Below are positions 56,880-64,000 of a DNA stretch of 64,000 nt, in pieces. The stretch spans positions 40,777,059-40,841,058 of the forward strand of contig CM053327.1 of NCBI GenBank assembly GCA_028583605.1, given 5' to 3'. The DNA is from Dastarcus helophoroides. Lineage: Eukaryota; Arthropoda; Insecta; Coleoptera; Bothrideridae. A program made the position numbers and the translations under genes. Below the pieces are notes generated by a model that had not been told where the DNA came from, did not search any database, and saw only the letters and a program-made list of their open reading frames with translations. Each line of letters starts with the position of its first letter. Within the stretch, counting starts at the first letter, position 1.

Positions 56880-58270
56880 AAATTTCAGATTTTAGATTTG
56901 TTCTAGGTTTCAATCCATTCTCGAAATTCGACGTTCTTTTTAAATTTTATCTTTTTCGAGACAAATTCATTTTTTTCGAAATCTCTTTTTTTCAAAATTC
57001 GGTGTTTTCTGGAAATTTCAACTTTTATTTGGAACTAAATTCATCTATTTTCAAATCTCGAAGTATGATTTTTTTTAAATTTGGCTTTCTCTGAGAAATT
57101 TTGACCTTCTTTGACAAATTCATTTTTTTCGAAATCTCTTTTTTTCAAAATTCGGTACTTTCTGGAAATTTCAACTTTTCTTCGAACTAAATTCATCTAT
57201 TTTTAAATCTCATAGTTTAATTTTTTTTCTTAAAATTTGATTTCTCTGGGAAATTTTGATCTTTTAAAATTAAATACTTTTCTCTAAACTGGAAGTTTTA
57301 TCGACGTTTTCTTTTCTTTCGACATTATTTTACCAATTTTCTTAAAATTCGATTTATTTAAAAATTTGGGGGTTTTTTGATTCGTTTTGTTCTCGAAATT
57401 TCAATTTATTCTCAAAATTTAGCCTTCAATGGAACATTGCAAATTTTTTTATTTTCTTCTTTTCTGAAAAACTTCGACTTCTGAAAAAGTTCGATAGTTT
57501 TTTTAAACTTTTAATTTATTGCAATTTCTTTTTTCAAAATTTTACAATTTTTCACAAAATTCAAATTTGTCTAAAAATTTCAGATTTTAGATTCGTTCTA
57601 GGTTCCAATCCATTCTCGAAATTCGACGTTCTTTTTAAATTTTATCTTTTTCGAGACAAACTCATTTTTTTCGAAATCTCTTTTTTTTAATTCGGTGTTT
57701 TCTGGAAATTTCAACTTTTATTTCGAACTAAATTCATCTATTTTCAAATCTCAAAGTATGATTTTTTTTAATTTGGCTTTCTCTGAGAAATTTTGACCTT
57801 CTTTGACAAATTCATTTTTTTCGAAATATCTTGTTTTCAAAATTCGGTACTTTCTGGAAATTTCAACTTTTTTTCGAACTAAATTCATCTATTTTTAAAT
57901 CTTAAAGTTTAATTTTTTTCTTGAAATGTGATTTCTCTGGGAAATTTTGATCTTTTAAAATTCAAGACTTTTCTCGAAACTGGAAGTTTTATCGACGTTT
58001 TCTTTTATTTCGACATTATTTTACCAATTTTCTTAAAATTCGATTTATCTAAAAATTTGGGGGTTTTTTGATTCGTTTTGTTCTCGAAATTTCAATTTAT
58101 TCTCAAAATTTAACCTTCAATGGAACATCGCAAATTTTTTTATTTTCTTCTTCTCTGGAAAACTTCGACTTCTGAAAAAGTTCGACGGTTTTTTTTAAAC
58201 TTTTAATTCATTGAAATTTCTCTTTCCGAAATTTCTCTTTCCGAAATTTCTCTTTTCGAAATTTTACAAT
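56880..58270 (-). repeat. 696-bp tandem duplication, two units
   Basis: CCATTCTCGAAATTCGACG and AATTTCAGATTTTAGATT recur 696 bp apart, with most of the intervening sequence matching. Confidence 0.85.
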
Positions 58271-59117
58271 TTTTCACAAAATTTAAATTTGTCTTAACAT
58301 GTCAGGTTTTTAAATTTGTTCTGCGAATTTCAGTTTATTGTTAAAATTAACGTTTTCAAAAATTTTGCGTTTTTTGAGAGTTTTTGACGAATTCATTCGA
58401 AATCTCATTTTTTCACAATTAAGCTTTTTCTGGAAATTTCAGCTTTTATTTTGATCGAAATTCATTTATTTTCCAATCTCAAAATCTGATTTATTTCTTA
58501 AATTTAACTTTCTTAGGGGAAATTTCCACTTTCTTTTAAAATACAATACTTTTCTCGAAATTGGAAGTTGTTTCGATATTCTCTTTTCTTTCGAAATTAT
58601 TTTGGCAATTTTCTCAAAAGTCGAATTTATCCGAAGATTTGGATTTTTTCAAATCGTCTTGTCGAAATTTGTAATTTCTTCTCAAAATTTAAATCTCACT
58701 GTTACAAATTTTTTGTCGAAATTTCGAGCTTTTCTTAAAATTTTGACTTTTTCCTTGAAATTTTTTCTAAAATTGGATTTTCTTCTTCTTCCCTGAAAAA
58801 CTTCGACTTTTTTAAAGTTTCACAAATTTTTTTAAGCGTCCAGTTTATTTTTATAATTTTTCTTTTTAATATTTTACATTTTTAAAAAATTCAAATTTGT
58901 GTAAAAATTTCAAGTTTTCGGTTTGTTGTGGGTGTCAATCTATTGGCAATATCCGGCGTTTTTTTTCTAAAATTTTACCCTCTTTTAAGAACTTCTGATA
59001 AATTCACTTTCTTTGAAATTTCTTCCTTTATTTCAATTGTTTTCGAAATCTCTTCCCCTTTCTCAATGTTTTCAAAGTATCCTTCTTTTTCTCAATCTTT
59101 TCAAAGTCTCTTCCTTT

Positions 59118-59212
59118 TGAAATACAGAACTTGTCCCCTGAAACTGTTCCAGGGAATAAGTTCTGTATTGCAATTTTTGAAATAACCAAGGACCAGTCCG
59201 TTCCACCAAAAA
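59118..59212. repeat. Family 3 tails, short inverted pair
   Basis: ACTTGTCCCCTGAAAC and its rearranged complement, then the plus-strand tail to CAGTCCGTTCCACC. No core. Confidence 0.65.
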
Positions 59213-59744
59213 TCTCTTCTGTTTCGCAATATTTCCGAAATCTCTTCCTTTTTCTCAAAATTCGGCTTTTTCTGGAAATTTCATCTTTTATTTTGAACTT
59301 TGACATTTGCTGTTTGCTGTTAGATTTTTTTCACAAAAGTAATTCAACTTTTTTCACGAAATTTCAAGTCTGTAGAAATCTTACAAAGAAAAAAATAAAA
59401 ATTATGAGAAAAGTAATTTTTAGAAATTTCGACTTTCCAAATTGGTCGTTTTCTAGAGATTTTAAAATTCATGTGTTTTTTCAAAATGTTAATACAAATC
59501 AATCAAAAATTTCGAAAAAATTCTTCTTCAAATCACAACTTTTTTGTCAAAATTTAAGCAAAATGTGAAAATTCCTAGAAGAGTATTTTTGGAAATTTCG
59601 ACTGATGTTTAACGAGTACTCATTTTTGCGTGTCTGTCCACTCTAGCTGTTATTTATTTATTTTTTTAGGGGAATTTAAAGAGTCGCCATTGTCTTTTAA
59701 AGAGCGGCATGCGGCTCGCGAGCTGCGGTTCGCCGACCCCTGAT

Positions 59745-60439
59745 CTAGACTTAAGTCCAAAGTAAGGTATTAAGGTCAAAACAACTTTTGAATTTGTTCA
59801 AATTTTGCGTTTAAAGACATATTTGGATATGTTGCTGAAATTTTGAGAAAAATATCTAAAAAAAAATATTCCTTTACATTTGGATTTAAACGTCGCAATT
59901 TCTTAATTAAAGCCAATACTTCGCTTTGTGCTTTTTCAAAATTATTTATATTTCTAAAATTCTTTTAAATTTCGACTTTTAATCTATTCACCTTAAACTT
60001 CAAAATTACTCCTTTTTAAAATGCCAGCTTTAAAATCGAATTTTAGTTCTCTAATTCGTTTTATACAATTCGTTCAACATTTAAAAAAATTGTCATTTAG
60101 AAAGTCAAATTCTTTAAAAAATTCCATCTTCAGGAACAGGCAACTTATTAAAAAGTCGAAGTTACAAAAATTTGACGTTTCTAGAAAAAGTTCAACATTT
60201 TAAAATTCGCCATTTAGAAAGTCACATTCAAAATCAAAATTCGAAATTAAAAAAAAACGATAAAAGAAGTTATAACTTCAAGAAAAGGTTGATATTTTGT
60301 TGATAAAAGATGGAAACGTCCAAAACAATTTCGAAAGTTTCAAAAAATCGAAATTTCAAGAAAAATTGAATTCTTAAAAAAGTCGAAATTTTGACGATAA
60401 AAGGTTGAAATTTTCAACAAAAAAAAGTCAAACACCTAC
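59745..60439 (+). repeat. Degenerate motif block, target of mariner 2
   Basis: A-rich GTCGAAATT-type units continuing at 61714-62040 on the other side of the mariner. No coding sequence. Confidence 0.6.
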
Positions 60440-61713
60440 TAGGAGTTGGAATTAGTTTTAAAGGTTTTTTTTTCGAAATCTGAGGCTTTATTGAGCAAAA
60501 ATGGTTACAAATCGATTATTCAAAGTATTGTCCATCGCTAGCCACTACTTTTTCCCATCTTTCTGTCAATTTTGGGATACCAGCTCCTAAGAACAGTTCG
60601 TCTTTTGATGCGATCCATGTATCGATCCATTTTTTCGTTTCCTCGTAAGAGGTTAGGTGCTGGTCAGCCAAGCTATGTGCCATCGATCGGAACGAGTAGT
60701 AATCGGACGGGCAATATCTGGGGAATATGGCGGGTGCGGTAGAACATCTCATTTCAACGTTTCCAAGCATTTTTTGACGGGTTTTGCGACATGAAGACGA
60801 GCATTGTCATGTTGCAAAATGACTTTGCCGTGCCGCTGCTCGAATTGCGGCCGTTTTTCCTTTAATGTCCGGCTCAAACGCATCAATTGTGTCCGGTAGA
60901 GGTCCCCGGTGATGGTTTCGTTCGGTTTGAGCAGTTCATAATAAATGACGCCCAGCTGATCCCACCAAATACAGAGCATGAGCTTGGATCCATGGATATT
61001 CGGTCTTGGCGTTGATGACGATGTGTTGCCGGGGTATCCATACGATTTTTTACGTTTGGGGTTGTCGTAATGGATCCACTTTTCATCGCCAGTGACGATG
61101 CGATGCAAAAGCCTTTCCTTTTTTGACGCGCGAGCAGCTGTTCGCACGTCATAAGCCGCCTCTCCACGTCTCTCCGCTTCAGTTCGTATGGCACCCAATT
61201 TCCTTGCTTCTGAATCATACCCATGGCTTTGAGACGTTTGCCGACTGTTGACAGGTCAACTCCCAATAATACGGACAATTCTTGGAGCGTTTGACACGGA
61301 TCTTCGTCGAGTAATGCCTCTAATTCTTCGTCTTCAAACTTTTTCGGCTGAGCGGGACGTTCCTTGTCATCGGTGTCAAAATCACCACTTTTAAAGCGTC
61401 GTAACCAGTACTCACATGTCGAAATCGATGGAGTATAACCCCCTTAAGCTTCCTCGAGCAGCAAACGACTCGCAGCAGCAGTTTTCTTCAAATGGAAAAA
61501 GAACAATAAAGCTTCCCGCAAATTGCGTTTATTCAGCTCGAAAGTCGACATATTGAATGGTCTTGGAATGTATGTATGCGCAAGATGACACATACTGACA
61601 ATCCAAGCTATAATATAGTGCTTTGGCGCGAATATAGTTTTGGAGTGCCCACATGCAACATACGTTTATAACGCCATCTCTTAGAAAACCTTCAAAACTA
61701 ATTCCAACTCCTA
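60440..61713 (-). mobile_element. Mariner element 2, complete ends
   Basis: Terminal inverted repeats TAGGAGTTGGAATTAG at 60440 and its complement ending at 61713, about 29 bp with one mismatch; total 1274 bp, the usual size of mariner. The transposase gene fills the interior in minus orientation. Confidence 0.9.
60516..61551 (-). pseudogene. Mariner transposase 2, broken by two stops and two frameshifts
   Basis: DD34D transposase of full expected length (about 345 residues) if the breaks are ignored. It starts MSTFELNKRNLREALLF at 61551, with the N-terminal helix-turn-helix pair (TLQELSVLLGVDLSTVGKRL at about 61220-61300) and a WVPYEL linker. Catalytic residues: VTGDEKW (first D), QHDNARLH (second D), CPSDYYSF (third D). 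It ends VASDGQYFE, stop at 60516. Lesions: TAA at 61444-61446, a one-base loss at about 61110, TGA replacing tryptophan at 60749-60751 (LETLK-stop-DVLP), and a frameshift at about 60705. It differs strongly from mariner 1, so it is a separate subfamily. Confidence 0.92.
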
Positions 61714-62209
61714 ATAATAAGATTTTGAAAGAAATGTAATTATCGAAAAAAGTGAAAATACTCAAAAAAAAAGAGTCAAATTTTTCAAAAGTCGAATTGA
61801 CTACATAAATCATAATTTCGAAAAAAATCGTCATTTCGAAAAAAGACGACATTTTGAAAATCAAATCAGCTCGAAATTTCCAGAAAGTTGAAATTTTGAA
61901 AGTCGACTTTTTGAAGATAGGGGATATTTTGAAATGTCGAAAGTTTCAAAATAAGTCCAACAATAAAAATCGAATTCTTAAAAAAATTCAAAGTATTCAA
62001 AACGCTGATCCTTTTTATTCTACAGATGAAGTGGGAATGTAAATTGTGTTGAGACTGGAGTCTTTATACGTAATCTGGACATGTAACATTTTATTATTTT
62101 TTGAAGTGATCTTTTTATTAAAAATTTCTGTGAAATTGTTTATGTGTCTGCATAAAATAACTTATGACATCGAATTTAAGCAAGATACAAGTGTTCTTAA
62201 TACACAGAA

Positions 62210-62575
62210 CATTTTGAACATTTATTAGATTTGAAGTTTGGAAACCAAATACCGGATTCGATCTGGTTAGATCTCGTCAGTTTGGTATATCCAACTGGAA
62301 TGCTATTAAATGTTCCGACAAGTAAGCACTAAAACATTCACAGACGTTAAGCGAGTGACTCTTAGTACTACCACCTATTGGTCCATAGAGAAACTACGGC
62401 CATCGCCAACAATGTCGTATGCAAGAAGAATGCAACGTAGACTACAAATTCATGCAGCCCTCCAGGCGGCGTGTATAGTGAATCATAGATAGCTGAACTA
62501 CCAACAGTTGAAACACTGCCACCTGGCGAAGCGGTTGCTCCCTAGGAACAATTTCCCAGAAGACAAGGATTCTTA
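62210..62575 (-). repeat. Family 1 repeat, minus copy of an inverted pair
   Basis: Core on the minus strand has CUGACGA, GAUCU/AGAUC and the outer stems, but GAAA reads GAAU, losing the base that pairs across stem III. It joins the next copy tail to tail at about 62580. Confidence 0.7.
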
Positions 62576-62585
62576 ATGCACAGAC

Positions 62586-62890
62586 CTCTCTATGGACCAA
62601 TAGGTGGTAGTACTAAGAGTCACTCGCTTGACGTCTGTGAATGTTTTAGTGCTTACTTGTCGGAACATTTATTAGCATTCGAGTTGAATATACCAAACTA
62701 ACGAGATCTAACAAGATCGAAACCGGTATTTGGTTTCCAAACTTCGAATCTAATAAATGTTTCAAACCTATTGGTCTGTGCATTTAAGAATCCTTGTCTT
62801 CTGGGGAAAATAATTGTTCCTAGAAAGCAACCGCTTCGCCAGGGCTGCATGAATTTGTAGTCTAGGTTGCATTCTACTTTCATAAGATAC
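62586..62890 (+). repeat. Family 1 repeat, plus copy of an inverted pair
   Basis: The core box reads CUAACGA (G lost), with stem II, GAAA, ACCGGU and stem I intact. The right end has a deletion between CGCTTCGCCAGG and GCTGCATGAAT. Confidence 0.7.
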
Positions 62891-62894
62891 AAGT

Positions 62895-63690
62895 GTATTC
62901 AATATTACAAAAGTAAAGTTTAAATCATCGCTGATCTTAAACTAATAAATAATTGTTTAATGTTTAAATGGCGAAATTAATTATATTGCATAAAGTAATG
63001 TCTTCGTTAAGTAACATACATAATTTATATCTGCAATAAAACCAGGTTTTATTTTTTGTTTGTCTGGTCATAACGTAAATGGGCTGTAAAATTAATTAGA
63101 GTATGATTTACAATCATCCTAAATAGAGTAATCATCTATATCGCTCGCAGAGGAACCAATTAATATTACTTGAACGTCATTTTCAAGTAGGTGGTTCGTA
63201 ATTATTGAACTAACATGTGTACAATATCGCAACTAGGTAGTTCTTAATTAAAATAGTAGCTTTCCTGATCTACCAGCAGCATCATAATTCTTCCGCCATC
63301 AAGAACTTGTCAACATAATTTATGAGTCTCATAAAAACGTTTAGTAATACCAGAGACTAAAAGTAATACACACCCTTTTATATAAAGAAATATTTTTTGT
63401 ATTCCTCTTTCCACCAGTTGATTCCAATTAATTCTAAATTTTATCAAGCAAATAGGTAATTTGTTACATGGGACACACCCATTCAAATCTTGTTCAATCA
63501 ATGATATAAATTGGACTATCAATCTGGACCACGATGTCCACACTTGAGGATAATTGTGTCAATCTAATTATTAATATTTTTCATTAAACTGTTGTTCTTT
63601 TGCTACTTTTCTTAGTGAAACACCAAAGTTATATTATTCGAGAGGTTGTCCCAGTGATTAATTTTGGTAACGTATTCAGAAGACCTAGAT
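62895..63690. other. Unrecognised complex DNA
   Basis: No credible gene; a 77-residue minus-strand frame (63310-63543) shows no domain. Confidence 0.4.
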
Positions 63691-63694
63691 CGAA

Positions 63695-63822
63695 AACTGA
63701 AGATATCTCTCCGAGAGCTTGGCTATCGAAACGCCTTAGAGCAACCTTAATCTTTCTTGGTTTCAAGGGACAAGGTTTTTATTTCAATTTTTGAAGATAA
63801 CCAAGGACCAGTCCATTCCATG
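63695..63822 (+). repeat. Family 3 repeat, core partly deleted
   Basis: ATATCTCTC is followed directly by CGAGAGCTTGGCTATC, so the CUGAAGA box is gone; GAAAC and AGAGC remain. The tail is complete. Confidence 0.65.
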
Positions 63823-63824
63823 AA

Positions 63825-64000
63825 AATATAAAGAGCGCATAAATTGCCCCGAACACGGTTCTCGTAATTTTCTGTAAATGTAGCTACATAATCAGTTATC
63901 ACATCGCCAGCGGCAAAAATATGAAGCGCTCAAAATCTCCCAAGTCGGGGTCTGCTGCAGGGGTCTGCACTTATAAGTTGGGATGAATTTCGTTGGAGGG
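63825..64000. other. Unrecognised DNA to window end
   Basis: No feature recognised. Confidence 0.4.

Larger units (their letters stand above)
55455..59742 (-). mobile_element. hAT 2 relative, inverted and right-truncated
   Basis: The structural left end is at 59742 (minus strand CAGGGGTCGGCGAACC, then GCGGCTCTTT-like GCCGCTCTTTAAA), better preserved than in hAT 2. The body aligns with the complement of 27680-30120, e.g. 55462-55560 against 30050-30125. The rest, including the right TIR, is missing. It has a roughly 696-bp tandem duplication (56880-57575 and 57576-58270) with 150-bp sub-repeats, and a solo LTR at 55969-56313. No transposase. Confidence 0.8.

Noticed and set aside
59131..59568. 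145-residue frame
   Set aside because: It begins in a family 3 tail and continues in motif-derived sequence; composition is low complexity.
27680..59742. One giant 32-kb element bounded by the matching GCGGCTCGCGAGC ends
   Set aside because: The left element has its own right end and target duplication at 30784, and the right copy is an inverted, separately truncated relative.

Overview
This window looks like a repeat-dominated, very AT-rich stretch of an arthropod (probably insect) nuclear genome. The evidence is animal mariner and DD41D Tc1/mariner transposases, a Penelope-type GIY-YIG domain, a LINE, tRNA-derived SINEs, a solo LTR, several hAT-type insertions with 8-bp target duplications, and a GT-AG intron in the largest gene. 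I see no convincing host gene. Every recognisable coding sequence belongs to a transposable element and nearly all carry lesions. Species cannot be told from the sequence.

Layout: 1-1.4 kb holds the end of a DD41D Tc1/mariner element. 1.7-5.6 kb holds an irritans-like mariner split by a 3-kb non-coding TIR element (family A). 6.3-10 kb holds a tandem tRNA-SINE array, a Penelope-like endonuclease fragment and a large nested palindrome. 11.9-15.1 kb is hAT insertion 1. 15.1-25.6 kb is degenerate repeat blocks with many small repeat insertions. 27.7-30.8 kb is hAT 2, and 30.8-31.6 kb a LINE 3' end. 33.8-37.2 kb is hAT 3. 38.0-41.8 kb is a nearly complete hAT-like element with about 395-bp TIRs and an intron-bearing transposase. 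42.6-42.9 kb is a MITE, 43.0-46.1 kb is hAT 4, and 46.6-47.1 kb is another MITE. 48.5-52.5 kb is family A copy 2, into which a dimeric ribozyme-bearing repeat has jumped. 55.5-59.7 kb is an inverted, truncated relative of hAT 2 with a solo LTR inside. 60.4-61.7 kb is a second, broken mariner. 62.2-62.9 kb is an inverted pair of the ribozyme repeat.

The most interesting signal is a set of four unrelated repeat lineages that each carry a hammerhead-ribozyme-like core of type I topology: CUGANGA box, hairpin, GAAA box, very short stem III, NUH cleavage site, and stem I pairing across the ends. In all four, stem III is a self-complementary tetramer or hexamer (ACGU, ACCGGU, ACGCGU, ACUAGU), which predicts pairing between two RNA copies. 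One lineage lies beside the Penelope-like endonuclease. Another forms an exact dimer of about 378-bp units with an 11-bp target duplication, the layout expected of a retrozyme. Hammerheads in Penelope-like elements and retrozymes are established; the co-occurrence of four lineages, and these particular families, are what deserve checking.

The second theme is a degenerate motif of about 20 bp built around TCGAAATTTCGA. It fills the bodies of at least five TIR elements whose ends differ, and it occurs in long strand-biased blocks.
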